The translations under genes and the position numbers were made by a program. 64,000 nucleotides of DNA from Simplicispira suum (lineage in GTDB: Bacteria; Pseudomonadota; Gammaproteobacteria; Burkholderiales; Burkholderiaceae_C). The stretch covers positions 3,782,001 to 3,846,000 of the forward strand of contig NZ_CP027669.1 in the NCBI RefSeq assembly GCF_003008595.1. The letters run 5' to 3'. The notes under the pieces are model-generated. The model saw only the letters and a program-made list of their open reading frames with translations, did not search any database and was not told where the DNA came from. This document shows positions 44,123-54,692 of the stretch, piece by piece (position 1 is the first letter of the stretch; each line of letters begins with the position of its first letter).

Positions 44123-44587
44123 TTACTCCAGAACGCGTCGTGGCAGATGGAGTTGATTTTCCAGCTGTCCCCAATAGGCTGCAGTGGAGTTGTCCGACTC
44201 GTTGGCACGCGCCAGCAGGCGCGATTCCAGGGTTTCAATGCGCTCCATCAGGGCGGCATGGGTTTGCTGGCTCTGGGTTTGCAGAAAGGCCTTCATTTCC
44301 GTGAAGCGCGACGCCTCGGCCTTGTCGGCCAGCTCGCGCTGCACCTGCATCTCTTTGCCGTGGCGCCGTGTTTCCATCAGCACCGAGCCTTGCAGCCACA
44401 GCACATAGGCCAACGCAAACGCTGCCAGCAAGGCGGTCAATGCCAGCATCACAACGCCCAGAGGCGCATCCACCGTAGCCAGCCCCAACGACATGGGTAC
44501 GGACATGGCCAGGGCATTCCAGTTCAACACGGCAAGCGCAGCAATCGCCACCACCGTCAGGGTGAGCAAGAGAGATCGAAGATTCAT
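44123..44587 (-). CDS. LapA/DUF1049-like inner-membrane protein with coiled-coil tail
   Basis: The 154-residue protein has two N-terminal helices (LLLTLTVVAIAALAVLNWNAL and LGVVMLALTALLAAFALAYVLW), with the NWN and APLGVVML pattern of the LapA/DUF1049 family. A cytoplasmic coiled coil of about 85 residues follows (KEMQVQRELADKAEASRFTEMK). LapA-type proteins take part in lipopolysaccharide assembly control in enteric bacteria, but no lapB is adjacent, so the function is only suggested. The start is ATG 44587. Confidence 0.65.
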   Translation of the reverse strand: MNLRSLLLTLTVVAIAALAVLNWNALAMSVPMSLGLATVDAPLGVVMLALTALLAAFALAYVLWLQGSVLMETRRHGKEMQVQRELADKAEASRFTEMKAFLQTQSQQTHAALMERIETLESRLLARANESDNSTAAYWGQLENQLHLPRRVLE

Positions 44588-44617
44588 GGGGTCCTCGCAG
44601 TCGTCTACAGGAGTGCC

Positions 44618-44636
44618 ACACGCAGGAATTGCGTGT
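44618..44636. promoter_or_regulatory. Inverted repeat upstream of the LapA-like gene
   Basis: ACACGCA and TGCGTGT form a perfect 7-bp dyad with 5-bp spacing, 31 bp upstream of the LapA-like start codon. It could be an operator or part of a leader hairpin. The rest of 44588-44718 shows nothing recognisable. Confidence 0.3.
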
Positions 44637-44718
44637 CTACGAGGTTGTACCCGATTCGCGCACCAAACAATACGCTTTAGCGTGCGACCGGATGGATTTC
44701 TTACAGACGGGGTTTTTT

Positions 44719-44997
44719 GATTCATTGGTTTCAACCAATGGTTCCAAACGGGCCAGATTGTGTGGCCACATCACGTCGCTGAGCGACATGAGTGTCCCCA
44801 AACCCCGCAAGCGCTTTGCGCTGGCGCCTGACGGCGCCTTCTGGATCAATTGGTTTCAGCCAATTGATCCAGCTGAGCCAGATTTTGTGGCCACATCACG
44901 TCGCTGCGCGACATGAGTGTCCCCAAACCCCGCAAGCGCTTCGCGCTGGCGCCCGATGGCGCCTTCTGGATCAATTGGTTTCAGCCAATTGATCCAG
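44719..44997. repeat. 125-bp tandem repeat (2.2 copies) at the 3' end of acs
   Basis: Unit 1 spans 44719-44843, unit 2 spans 44844-44968 and a partial unit 3 spans 44969-44997. The last ~85 bp of units 1 and 2 are nearly identical. Each full unit strings together inverted repeats: GATCAATTGG with CCAATTGATC (less perfect in unit 1), GTCGC-N3-GCGAC, AGCGC-N3-GCGCT and GGCGCC-N4-GGCGCC. The partial unit overlaps the last codons and stop of acs. Confidence 0.9.
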
Positions 44998-46968
44998 AAT
45001 TGCGGGGTTTTCCAGCGTGCTGGTGTCCTGGGTGATGGCTTCGCCCTTGGCGATGGAGCGCAGCAGGCGGCGCATGATCTTGCCACTGCGGGTCTTCGGC
45101 AGGTTGTCGCCGAAGCGGATGTCCTTGGGCTTGGCGATGGGGCCGATCTCCTTGGCTACCCAGTCGCGCAGTTCCTTCGCAATCTGCTTGGCCTCCTCGC
45201 CCGTAGGACGGCTGCGCTTCAAGACCACGAAGGCGCAAATCGCCTCGCCGGTGACATCGTCGGGGCGCCCTACCACGGCGGCTTCGGCGACCAGGTCGGT
45301 CTTGGCAACCAGAGCCGATTCGATTTCCATCGTGCCCATGCGGTGGCCGGAAACGTTGAGGACGTCGTCGATGCGGCCGGTGATACGGAAGTAGCCGCGA
45401 TCCGCAGAACGGACGGCGCCATCGCCGGCGAGGTAGGTCTTGCCGCCCATCTCATCGGGGAAATAGCTTTTTTTGAAACGCTCCGGGTCGCCCCAGATGG
45501 TACGGATCATGCTCGGCCAGGGCCGCTTGATGACCAGCATGCCGCCAGAGCCGTTGGGGATATCGTTTCCGGTTTCGTCTACGATGGCGGCCATGATGCC
45601 TGGCAGCGGCAGCGTGCAGCTACCGGGAACCAGCGGCGTGGCGCCGGGCAGCGGGGTGATGACATGGCCGCCGTTTTCTGTTTGCCAGAACGTGTCGATC
45701 ACGGGGCAGCGCTCGCCGCCGACGTTCTTGTAGTACCACATCCAGGCTTCCGGGTTGATGGGCTCGCCCACGCTGCCCAGAATGCGCAGACTCGACAGAT
45801 CCGAACGCGCAGGGTGCACCGCCGGATCGGCCTCGGCCGCTTTGATCAGGGAGCGGATGGCGGTGGGGGCCGTGTAGAACACCGTGCACTTGTGGCGCTC
45901 GATCATCTGCCAGAAGCGGCCGGCGTTCGGGTAGGTGGGAATGCCTTCAAAAATGATCTGCGTGGCGCCGGCTGCCAATGGCCCATAGGTCACATAGGTG
46001 TGGCCGGTGATCCAGCCAATATCGGCCGTGCACCAGAAGACGTCGCTGGGCTGAATGTCGAAGGTCCACTCCATGGTCACTTTGGCCCACATCAGGTAGC
46101 CGGCGGTGCTGTGCTGCACCCCCTTGGGCTTTCCGGTGGAGCCTGAGGTATAGAGGATGAACAGCGGATGTTCGGCGCCCACCGCGACGGGCTCGCAGCG
46201 ATCCGACTGAGCCTCCATCGCCTGACTGAACGTCAAGTCGCGTCCGGCGACCATATTGCAGGCGGTCTTGGTGCGCTCGTACACCAGCACATTGCGCACG
46301 CTGTCGCAATTGCCCATGGCCAGCGCCTCGTCAATGATATTTTTGAGAGGCAGCTCTTTGCCGCCGCGCAGCTGCGCATTGGCGGTGATGATGACACTCG
46401 CGCCCACGTCAATCACGCGTTCGTGCACCGCCTTTGCCGAGAAACCGCCAAAAACCACGCTGTGGATGGCGCCAAGGCGTGCGCAGGCCTGCATCGCCAC
46501 CACACCTTCGATGGTCATCGGCATGTAAATCAGCACACGGTCGCCCTTGACCACACCGAGCGCCTTCAGCGCATTGGCGAAGCGGCTGACGCGGCCCAGC
46601 AGTTCCTTGTAGGTGACGCGCGTGACGGAGCCGTCGTCGGCCTCAAAAATGATGGCGGTCTTGTTTTCGACAGCCGTTCCAATGTGGCGATCCAGGCAGT
46701 TCGCAGACGCGTTGAGTTCGCCATCGGCGTACCAGTGATAGAACGGCGCCTCGGATTCGTCCAGGGTCTGCGTGAAAGGCTTGGTCCACTGCAGGTGCTC
46801 GCGGCCGAGCCGCGCCCAGAAACCTTCGTAGTCTGCCGCCGCTTCGGCGCACAAGGCCTCATAAGCAGCCATGCCCGAAATGCGCGCGGCTTTTACCGCC
46901 GCTTCGCTTGGGGGAAAGACACGGTTTTCGACGAGAGTGGATTCAATGGCAGACGAAGGCGCGCTCAT
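44971..46968 (-). CDS. acs: Acetyl-CoA synthetase Acs
   Basis: The 665-residue enzyme makes acetyl-CoA from acetate, ATP and CoA. Segments [53 protein letters not shown] and the C-terminal [17 protein letters not shown] with the acetylation-regulated catalytic Lys are diagnostic, as is the N-terminal Acs domain ([20 protein letters not shown]). The start is ATG 46968, preceded by AGGAG. The final residues LDQLAETN and the stop are encoded inside the 125-bp tandem repeat. Confidence 0.96.
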   Translation of the reverse strand: MSAPSSAIESTLVENRVFPPSEAAVKAARISGMAAYEALCAEAAADYEGFWARLGREHLQWTKPFTQTLDESEAPFYHWYADGELNASANCLDRHIGTAVENKTAIIFEADDGSVTRVTYKELLGRVSRFANALKALGVVKGDRVLIYMPMTIEGVVAMQACARLGAIHSVVFGGFSAKAVHERVIDVGASVIITANAQLRGGKELPLKNIIDEALAMGNCDSVRNVLVYERTKTACNMVAGRDLTFSQAMEAQSDRCEPVAVGAEHPLFILYTSGSTGKPKGVQHSTAGYLMWAKVTMEWTFDIQPSDVFWCTADIGWITGHTYVTYGPLAAGATQIIFEGIPTYPNAGRFWQMIERHKCTVFYTAPTAIRSLIKAAEADPAVHPARSDLSSLRILGSVGEPINPEAWMWYYKNVGGERCPVIDTFWQTENGGHVITPLPGATPLVPGSCTLPLPGIMAAIVDETGNDIPNGSGGMLVIKRPWPSMIRTIWGDPERFKKSYFPDEMGGKTYLAGDGAVRSADRGYFRITGRIDDVLNVSGHRMGTMEIESALVAKTDLVAEAAVVGRPDDVTGEAICAFVVLKRSRPTGEEAKQIAKELRDWVAKEIGPIAKPKDIRFGDNLPKTRSGKIMRRLLRSIAKGEAITQDTSTLENPAILDQLAETN

Positions 46969-47063
46969 GGGGGAAGTCTCCTGAAAGTCATGGGATGGCT
47001 CCCGCCAATGTCGACGCTGGCACTTACAACGCACTGACGGGCCCGGTTGGCCCGCGCTTGCCT

Positions 47064-48017
47064 CTACAGGGCGAGCCGTGCGCGAGCTGCCTGGTATTGT
47101 GCGCGCAAGCGTTCCACCAGAACAGCGGTGCCGGTGATCTCCGTGACGGCACCGATGCCTTGGCCGCAGCCCCAGATATCCTTCCAGGCCTTCTTGGCGT
47201 CGCCACCAAAATTCATCTTGCTCGGATCGGACTCGGGCAAATGCTCAGGGTCCATACCGGCAGCGCGGATCGAGGCGGCCAGGTAATTGCCATGCACGCC
47301 AGTGAACAAGTTGCTGTAGACGATGTCGTCGGAGTTGCCATCCACGATCGCCTGCTTGTAAGCGTCGCTGGCGCGCGCCTCCTCGGTGGCGATGAAGGCT
47401 GAGCCGATATAGGCGAAATCGGCGCCCATGGCCTGGGCGGCCAGCACAGCATCGCCCGTGGCAATGGCGCCGCTGAGGGCGACGGGGCCGTCAAACCACT
47501 GGCGGATTTCCTGAATCAGTGCGAATGGACTTTTGACCCCCGCGTGGCCACCGGCCCCCGCCGCAACTGCAATCAGGCCGTCAGCGCCCTTCTCGATCGC
47601 CTTGTGGGCAAACCTGTTGTTGATGATGTCGTGCAGCACCACACCGCCCCAGCTGTGCACGGCCTGGTTGACGTCCTCGCGCGCGCCCAGGCTGGTAATC
47701 ACTATCGGCACCTTGTACTTGGCGCAGACCTGCATGTCGTGCTCCAGACGGTCGTTGCTCTTGTGCACGATCTGGTTGATGGCAAATGGCGCCGCAGGCT
47801 GCTCCGGGTGCGCCTTGTTCCAGGCGGCCAGGGTCTCGGTGATCTCGGCCAGCCACTCGTCCAGCTGCTCGGCCGGGCGCGCATTGAGCGCCGGCATCGA
47901 ACCCACAATGCCGGCCTGGCATTGCGCAATGACGAGCTTGGGATTGCTGACAATGAACAGCGGCGCGCCAATGACTGGAAGCGAGCGATTTTGCAAAACA
48001 GGTGGAAGCTTGGACAT
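47064..48017 (-). CDS. Nitronate monooxygenase (FMN-dependent)
   Basis: The 317-residue TIM-barrel flavoprotein begins with [36 protein letters not shown] and contains [17 protein letters not shown] (FMN phosphate site) and [27 protein letters not shown]. This is the class I nitronate monooxygenase/2-nitropropane dioxygenase family, which oxidises toxic propionate-3-nitronate-like compounds. Many members have other or unknown substrates. The start is ATG 48017. It lies downstream of the acyl-CoA dehydrogenase gene on the same strand, with a repeat copy between them. Confidence 0.88.
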   Translation of the reverse strand: MSKLPPVLQNRSLPVIGAPLFIVSNPKLVIAQCQAGIVGSMPALNARPAEQLDEWLAEITETLAAWNKAHPEQPAAPFAINQIVHKSNDRLEHDMQVCAKYKVPIVITSLGAREDVNQAVHSWGGVVLHDIINNRFAHKAIEKGADGLIAVAAGAGGHAGVKSPFALIQEIRQWFDGPVALSGAIATGDAVLAAQAMGADFAYIGSAFIATEEARASDAYKQAIVDGNSDDIVYSNLFTGVHGNYLAASIRAAGMDPEHLPESDPSKMNFGGDAKKAWKDIWGCGQGIGAVTEITGTAVLVERLRAQYQAARARLAL

Positions 48018-48028
48018 GGCACTCAAAA

Positions 48029-48094
48029 ATTTGATAAAAAACAGGCTCTAGCGCTTATCCAACAAGCGCTAATTGCTATTAATTAAATAGCAAG
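48029..48094 (-). repeat. Copy 9 of ~60-bp palindromic intergenic repeat
   Basis: The segment reads AAAACAGGCTCTAGCGCTTA, ACAAGCGCTAATTGCTATTA and AAATAGCAA. It separates the acyl-CoA dehydrogenase and nitronate monooxygenase genes. Confidence 0.8.
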
Positions 48095-48101
48095 ACCCGG
48101 T

Positions 48102-49892
48102 TCAGAAAGCATCCAGGGCCAGCTCGGTCACGCTGCCTGCGCCGGCCACGATGGCGTCGCGCATTCCGGGAATGCTGCTCAGCACATGGTCGGCGTAGAA
48201 CTGTGCGGTCACTATCTTGGCCTGCATGAAGGCCGTGTCCTGTCCCTTCTGCAACAGCGCATCGGCCACCAGCAGCGAGCGCGCCAATTGCCAGCCGGCC
48301 ACCAAGCGGCCCGCCAGCAGCAAGTACGGGACGCTGCCGGCAAAGACGGCGTTGGGGGACGACTTGCCGTGCTTGACGACGAACTCCACCACGTCAAGGT
48401 AGGCCAGGCGCGCCGTCTCAAGCCGCGCCGCCACCGTTTGCGCAGCGCCGCTGCTGTTGGCATGCAAGGCCGCCTCGGTCTGCTCGATCTGCGCGGCAAT
48501 GGCGCGGGCCACAGCCCCGCCGTCGCGCGCCGTCTTGCGGCCCACCAGGTCGTTGGCCTGGATGGCGGTGGTGCCCTCGTAGATGGTGAGAATGCGCGCG
48601 TCGCGGTAATACTGCGCGGCGCCGGTTTCCTCGATGAAGCCCATGCCACCGTGCACCTGCACGCCCATGCTGGTCACGTCGATGCTCATGTCGGTGCTGT
48701 AGCCCTTGACCAGCGGCACCATGAATTCGTAGAAGGCCGCGCTGTCCTTGCGCACCTGCGCATCGGCATGGTGGTGGGCAGCGTCGTACGCGGCCGCCGC
48801 CACGGTGGCCATGGCGCGGCAGCCCTCGGTGTGGGCGCGCATGGTCATGAGCATGCGGCGCACGTCGGGGTGGTGAATGATGGTGGCGCTCTCCTTCATG
48901 CTGCCATCCACGGGCCGGCTCTGCACGCGCTCGCGTGCGTAGGCCACGGCCTTCTGGTAGGCGCGCTCGGCAATGGCAATGCCCTGCATGCCGACGGCGT
49001 AGCGCGCGGCGTTCATCATGATGAACATGTACTCGAGGCCGCGGTTCTCCTCACCGACGAGGTAGCCCACAGCGCCTGCGTTGTCGCCAAACTGCAGTAC
49101 CGCGGTCGGGCTGGCCTTGATGCCCAGCTTGTGCTCGATGCTGACGCAATGCGCGTCGTTGCGCGCGCCCAGACTGCCATCGGCGTTCACCATGAACTTG
49201 GGCACCACAAACAGGCTGATGCCTTTCACGCCTTCCGGCGCGCCCTGCACACGGGCCAGCACCAGATGGACGATGTTCTCGGCCATGTCGTGCTCACCGT
49301 AGGTGATGAAAATCTTGGTGCCGAACACCTTGTAGGTTCCGTCGCCCTGAGGCTCGGCGCGGGTGCGCACCAGCGCCAGGTCAGAGCCCGCCTGTGGCTC
49401 GGTGAGGTTCATGGTGCCGGTCCACTCGCCGGTCACCAGTTTTTCCAGGTAGGTCGCCTTCAACGCGTCGCTGCCTGCTGTCAGCAAGGCCTCGATGGCG
49501 CCATCGGTCAGCAACGGGCACAGCGCAAAACTCATGTTGGCGCTGTTGATCATTTCAATGCAGGCCGCGCCAATGGTCTTGGGCAGGCCTTGGCCGCCAA
49601 AATCCTGCGGGTGCTGCAGACCCTGCCAGCCGCCTTCGGTGTACTGACGGTACGCATCTTTGAAACCGGGCGTGGTCTTCACCGCGCCGTCCTTGAGCGC
49701 GGAAGGATTCTGATCACCCTCCCAGTTCAGCGGCGCCAGCACGCCCTCGGCCAGTTTGGCGCACTCCTCAAGCACGGCCTGGGCGGTATCCAGGCCCGCG
49801 TCTTCGAAACCGGGCAGCTGTGCTACCTGGTCGATTTGTGCCAAATGCTCGATGGCAAACAGCATGTCTTTGATGGGGGCTTGGTAGGACAT
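48102..49892 (-). CDS. Acyl-CoA dehydrogenase with C-terminal extension (596 aa)
   Basis: This protein has the ~590-residue architecture of bacterial acyl-CoA dehydrogenases that carry an extra N-terminal segment (MSYQAPIKDMLFAIEHL) and a C-terminal helical domain from about residue 460. Catalytic features are MNLTEPQAGSDLALVRTRA, IFITYGEHDMAENIVHLVLAR, QVHGGMGFIEETGAAQYYRD and the active-site Glu in TIYEGTTAIQ. Such enzymes oxidise medium/long-chain or aryl-substituted acyl-CoAs. Electrons should go to the ETF encoded just upstream (51-52 kb). The exact substrate is not evident. Confidence 0.9.
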   Translation of the reverse strand: MSYQAPIKDMLFAIEHLAQIDQVAQLPGFEDAGLDTAQAVLEECAKLAEGVLAPLNWEGDQNPSALKDGAVKTTPGFKDAYRQYTEGGWQGLQHPQDFGGQGLPKTIGAACIEMINSANMSFALCPLLTDGAIEALLTAGSDALKATYLEKLVTGEWTGTMNLTEPQAGSDLALVRTRAEPQGDGTYKVFGTKIFITYGEHDMAENIVHLVLARVQGAPEGVKGISLFVVPKFMVNADGSLGARNDAHCVSIEHKLGIKASPTAVLQFGDNAGAVGYLVGEENRGLEYMFIMMNAARYAVGMQGIAIAERAYQKAVAYARERVQSRPVDGSMKESATIIHHPDVRRMLMTMRAHTEGCRAMATVAAAAYDAAHHHADAQVRKDSAAFYEFMVPLVKGYSTDMSIDVTSMGVQVHGGMGFIEETGAAQYYRDARILTIYEGTTAIQANDLVGRKTARDGGAVARAIAAQIEQTEAALHANSSGAAQTVAARLETARLAYLDVVEFVVKHGKSSPNAVFAGSVPYLLLAGRLVAGWQLARSLLVADALLQKGQDTAFMQAKIVTAQFYADHVLSSIPGMRDAIVAGAGSVTELALDAF

Positions 49893-49913
49893 AAGCGGAG
49901 TCTGTAGGAAGGG

Positions 49914-50357
49914 TCAATGAAGTGATTGGTACAGGGGGTACAGCTCGGTTTCCTCGCGGCGAATCCGGTCGCCCAGCAGACGGCCGATCTCATGCAGGCT
50001 GGCGCGCGCCTCTTGAAAATCGATGGCGTCTTCGGCAGTGGCGCTATAGGTGTCGACAAAATGCACTGCGGCATCGCCAATGCCCTTCATTTCACTTTTG
50101 TAGTCATTCACCAACTGATAGCTACCGGCGTCGCCTCGGGTCTTGAATTCCTGGCGCAAAAAGGTGTACAGCCGGACGGCTTCCTCAAGCAGATGCGGAA
50201 TCAACAGAGCTTTGAAGCCCTGGAGTTCCCGCTTGAACCCTGTCGCATCGTTCGCTTCAGCCGTTTTTTTCAGCACACCAAATGACTCCAGCAGCTGCCG
50301 GTGGTCGCCCACCAGCTGCGTGACCAAAGTGGAATGATGTTGAATGCCAGAAACCAT
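49914..50357 (-). CDS. Hemerythrin HHE-domain protein
   Basis: The 147-residue four-helix protein carries iron-ligand candidates in GDHRQLLESF, LIPHLLEEAVRLY, HFVDTYSAT and ASLHEIGRLLGDRIRREETELYPLYQSL. Hemerythrin-like proteins bind a di-iron centre and store or sense O2 or NO, or repair Fe-S clusters. The pattern of His residues is that of the HHE/RsbR-type group rather than invertebrate hemerythrin. The start is ATG 50357. It lies between etfA and the acyl-CoA dehydrogenase on the same strand. Confidence 0.82.
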   Translation of the reverse strand: MVSGIQHHSTLVTQLVGDHRQLLESFGVLKKTAEANDATGFKRELQGFKALLIPHLLEEAVRLYTFLRQEFKTRGDAGSYQLVNDYKSEMKGIGDAAVHFVDTYSATAEDAIDFQEARASLHEIGRLLGDRIRREETELYPLYQSLH

Positions 50358-50447
50358 GTGCCGCCTCCTAGAGGAAACAACTGCTCGGAGTGCAGGTGCA
50401 TCGGGATCCTGCAGGCACCCGATGCACAGTAGACACAGAAAGCGCTG

Positions 50448-51380
50448 TTACAGCGCCTTGATCAGCTCGGGAATGGCGACGAACAAATCGGCTTCCAGAC
50501 CGTAGTCGGCCACGCTGAAAATTGGCGCTTCGGCATCCTTGTTGATCGCGACGATCACTTTGGAATCCTTCATGCCGGCCAGGTGCTGGATCGCCCCTGA
50601 GATGCCGGCGGCAATATAGAGTTGCGGCGCGACGATCTTGCCGGTCTGGCCGACCTGCAGGTCGTTCGGCGCGTAGCCCGCGTCCACCGCAGCGCGGCTG
50701 GCGCCAATGGCAGCGCCCAGCTTGTCGGCCAGCGGGGTCATGACTTCGTCGAACTTTTCCTTGCTGCCCAATGCCCGGCCACCCGAGACGATGATCTTGG
50801 CGGCAGTCAGATCGGGGCGGTCGTTCTTGGCAATTTCGCTACCCACAAAGCTGCTCTTGCCTGCGTCTGCAACGGCATCGATCTTCTCGACGCTGGCGCT
50901 GCCACCGGTGGCGGCCGCTGCGTCAAAGCCGGTACCACGCACGGTGATGACTTTGGTCGCATCCTGGCTTTGCACCGTAGCAATGGCGTTGCCGGCGTAG
51001 ATGGGACGCTCGAAGGTGTCGGGGCTGTCGACCTTGCTGATGTCGCTGATCTGCGCGACGTCCAGCTTGGCAGCGACGCGTGGCGCCACGTTCTTGCCGC
51101 CGGCGGTGGCGGCAAACAGGATGTGGCTGTAGTTGCTGGCAACAGCCAGCACCTGGGCAGCGACGTTCTCGGCCAGACCGTGCTCGAGCGCGGCGGCGTC
51201 GGCGTGCAGCACTTTGGTGACGCCGGCAATCTTGGCGGCGGCTTCGGCAGCGGGGCCGGCGTTGTGGCCGGCGACCAGAACGTGAACCTCACCGCCGCAC
51301 TGGCTGGCAGCGGTCACGGTGTTGAAGGTGGCGCCCTTGAGGCTGGCGTTGTCGTGTTCGGCGATGACGAGTGTGGTCAT
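50448..51380 (-). CDS. etfA: Electron transfer flavoprotein alpha subunit EtfA
   Basis: The 310-residue subunit binds FAD in its C-terminal domain: [60 protein letters not shown] and [19 protein letters not shown]. With EtfB it passes electrons from acyl-CoA dehydrogenases to ETF:ubiquinone oxidoreductase. It starts 11 bp after etfB, and the pair shares the promoter at 52169-52220. Confidence 0.97.
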   Translation of the reverse strand: MTTLVIAEHDNASLKGATFNTVTAASQCGGEVHVLVAGHNAGPAAEAAAKIAGVTKVLHADAAALEHGLAENVAAQVLAVASNYSHILFAATAGGKNVAPRVAAKLDVAQISDISKVDSPDTFERPIYAGNAIATVQSQDATKVITVRGTGFDAAAATGGSASVEKIDAVADAGKSSFVGSEIAKNDRPDLTAAKIIVSGGRALGSKEKFDEVMTPLADKLGAAIGASRAAVDAGYAPNDLQVGQTGKIVAPQLYIAAGISGAIQHLAGMKDSKVIVAINKDAEAPIFSVADYGLEADLFVAIPELIKAL

Positions 51381-51391
51381 TCTTGTTCTCC

Positions 51392-52141
51392 TTAGAGCAC
51401 TTTGGCTTCGTTCTTGAGCTTGTCGACCAGGGTGGCCACGTCAGGCACCTTGATGCCGGCGCCACGCTTGGGCGGCTCGCTGACCTTGAGCGTCTTGAGG
51501 CGCGGCGTCACGTCGACACCGAGTTCTTCGGGCTTGAGGTTCTCAAGCGTCTTCTTCTTGGCCTTCATGATGTTGGGCAGCGTGACGTAGCGCGGCTCGT
51601 TCAGGCGCAGGTCGGTGGTGATGACCGCAGGCAGCCTGAGCGCGAGCGTCTCGGCGCCGCCGTCGATTTCACGCGTAACGCTGACTTTGTCTGCTGTGAG
51701 TTCCACCTTGCTGGCGAATGTCGCCTGCGGCCAGTCGCACAGGGCGGCGAGCATCTGGCCCACCTGATTGGCATCGTCGTCGATGGCTTGCTTGCCCAGA
51801 ATGACAAGCTGGGGCTGCTCTTTGTCGACCAGCGCCTTGAGCAGCTTGGCGACGGCCAGGGGCTGCAACTCTTCGCTGGTTTCGACCAGGATGGCGCGAT
51901 CGGCGCCAATGGCCATGGCGGTGCGCAGGGTTTCCTGGCACTGGGCGACGCCGCAGGAGACGGCGATGATTTCCGTGACCAGGCCTTTTTCCTTCAGGCG
52001 CACGGCTTCTTCGACGGCGATTTCATCGAACGGGTTCATGCTCATCTTGACGTTGGCAATGTCTACACCGCTGTTGTCCGATTTCACACGGACCTTGACG
52101 TTGTAGTCCACCACGCGCTTGACAGGGACCAAGACCTTCAT
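51392..52141 (-). CDS. etfB: Electron transfer flavoprotein beta subunit EtfB
   Basis: The 249-residue AMP-binding subunit begins [20 protein letters not shown]. It contains [21 protein letters not shown] and the recognition-loop region [21 protein letters not shown] that docks on acyl-CoA dehydrogenases. The start is ATG 52141, preceded by AAGGAG. It leads the etfBA operon, and a palindrome similar to the carboxylase-operon operator overlaps its predicted transcription start. Confidence 0.97.
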   Translation of the reverse strand: MKVLVPVKRVVDYNVKVRVKSDNSGVDIANVKMSMNPFDEIAVEEAVRLKEKGLVTEIIAVSCGVAQCQETLRTAMAIGADRAILVETSEELQPLAVAKLLKALVDKEQPQLVILGKQAIDDDANQVGQMLAALCDWPQATFASKVELTADKVSVTREIDGGAETLALRLPAVITTDLRLNEPRYVTLPNIMKAKKKTLENLKPEELGVDVTPRLKTLKVSEPPKRGAGIKVPDVATLVDKLKNEAKVL

Positions 52142-52168
52142 TGCTGCGGCTCCTTAGAGTTGGTTGAA

Positions 52169-52220
52169 TTGACGTTTACGTAAACCAGATCATTCTATGA
52201 CGCGCATTCCCGCCGTTGAA
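52169..52220 (-). promoter_or_regulatory. etfBA promoter with LiuR-like operator
   Basis: On the minus strand TTCAAC (52215-52220) and TAGAAT (52192-52197) have 17-bp spacing. TTGACGTTTACGTAAA (52169-52184 on the plus strand), which contains the dyad TTTACGTAAA, lies at the predicted +1, where a bound repressor would block transcription. It closely matches the operator at 28914. Confidence 0.6.
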
Positions 52221-52264
52221 CGGAACCAGCGGCACACAAAAACGAACGATCGTGCTTTTTCAAA

Positions 52265-53616
<1,352 letters not shown>

Positions 53617-53617
<1 letters not shown>

Positions 53618-54417
53618 CAGGTTTTCCAGTTGGGTTTGCGCTTTTCTGCAAAGGCGCGCGCACCTTCCTGCGCGGCCTCGTCCATCATGTTGACCGCCAT
53701 GGTCTGGCCGGCAATCTGGTAGGCAGCTTCAAGGCCTAGTTCGCGCTGGCGGTACACCAGCGCCTTGCCCATGGCGACCGCCGCCCTGGGTTTTTCGACG
53801 ATAGCCTGCACCAGGCGCTCGACTTCGGCATCCAGCGCGTCTAGGGACACCACGCGGTTGACCAGACCTTCGGCGAGCGCCGTCCGCGCGTCAATAAAGT
53901 CGCCCGTAAGCAGCATTTCCATGGCGCGCTTGGCCGGCACATTGCGCACCAGAGGCACGCTGGGCGTGGCACAGAAGAGGCCGTAGTGAATGCCGCTGGT
54001 GGCAAAGGTGGCGCCTTCGGCCGCCACGGCCAGATCGCACTGGGCCACCAGCTGGCAGCCCGCCGCCGTGGCCATGCCGTGCACCCGGGCAATCACCGGA
54101 ACCTCCAGCTTCTGCAGCGAGAGCATCATGCGGCTGCACTGTGCAAACAGCTGTTGGTACCAGGCGAGATCTGGGTGCGCCGCCATGTCCTTCAAATTGT
54201 GGCCGGCGCAAAAGGCCTTGCCCGAACCGGCCAACACCACCACGCGCACGGTTTCATCGCCCGCCAGCATATTCAGCGCCTCTTGCAGAGCGGCAAGCAT
54301 TTCAGAGCCGAGCGCATTGAAGCGGGCCGGATCGTTCAAGGTCAGGGTGGCGACGCCACGCGCGTCGCGTTGCTGATGCAGCAAGGCACTCGTGGCTTCT
54401 GGCGATGTGGAACTCAT
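53617..54417 (-). CDS. ECHDC3-like crotonase family protein lacking both catalytic Glu residues
   Basis: The 266-residue protein has the crotonase fold with GKAFCAGHNLKDMAAH and GMATAAGCQLVAQCDLAVA. The two catalytic Glu positions are Gln (GCQ) and Gly (FATSGIHYGLFCATP). Together with VRNVPAKRAMEMLLTGDFIDA this matches the ECHDC3 group, known from human ECHDC3 and many Proteobacteria, whose reaction is not established. The start is ATG 54417, preceded by GGAGAG. It is translationally coupled to the MscS gene. Confidence 0.83.
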
Positions 54418-54456
54418 CAAACTCTCCAAGTGATTGCCGGCTGCATCCCCGCTCGC

Positions 54457-54663
54457 TCAAGAACCAGCCCACGACCAAGGCTTGCTCATCACGACAAAGA
54501 CGCCGGCCAAAACATACATTGCAACAAAGAGATAAAAAAGAACGGGATTGTCTTCCCGGGTGTACGTGTTTGCCTTGAACCCACGCGAGCCGGCCATGAC
54601 TTTGCCCGTCAGCAAACCCCACGCTCCTACGGCAATGAGCACCAAGCCCAGAATTGCAAACAT
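54457..54663 (-). CDS. Small two-helix membrane protein, 68 aa
   Basis: The product has helices MFAILGLVLIAVGAWGLLTG and VLFYLFVAMYVLAGVFVVM around a short polar loop (RGFKANTYTREDNP). I do not recognise the family. The gene is on the same strand as, and 29 bp downstream of, the HDAC-like gene and 39 bp upstream of the crotonase gene, so all may be cotranscribed. Confidence 0.6.
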   Translation of the reverse strand: MFAILGLVLIAVGAWGLLTGKVMAGSRGFKANTYTREDNPVLFYLFVAMYVLAGVFVVMSKPWSWAGS

Positions 54664-54692
54664 AGCGAGCTATTCCTTTTTACACGCCCAAT

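Noticed and set aside
44719..44997. CRISPR array
   Set aside because: Units are 125 bp and tandem without unique spacers, and no cas gene is near.
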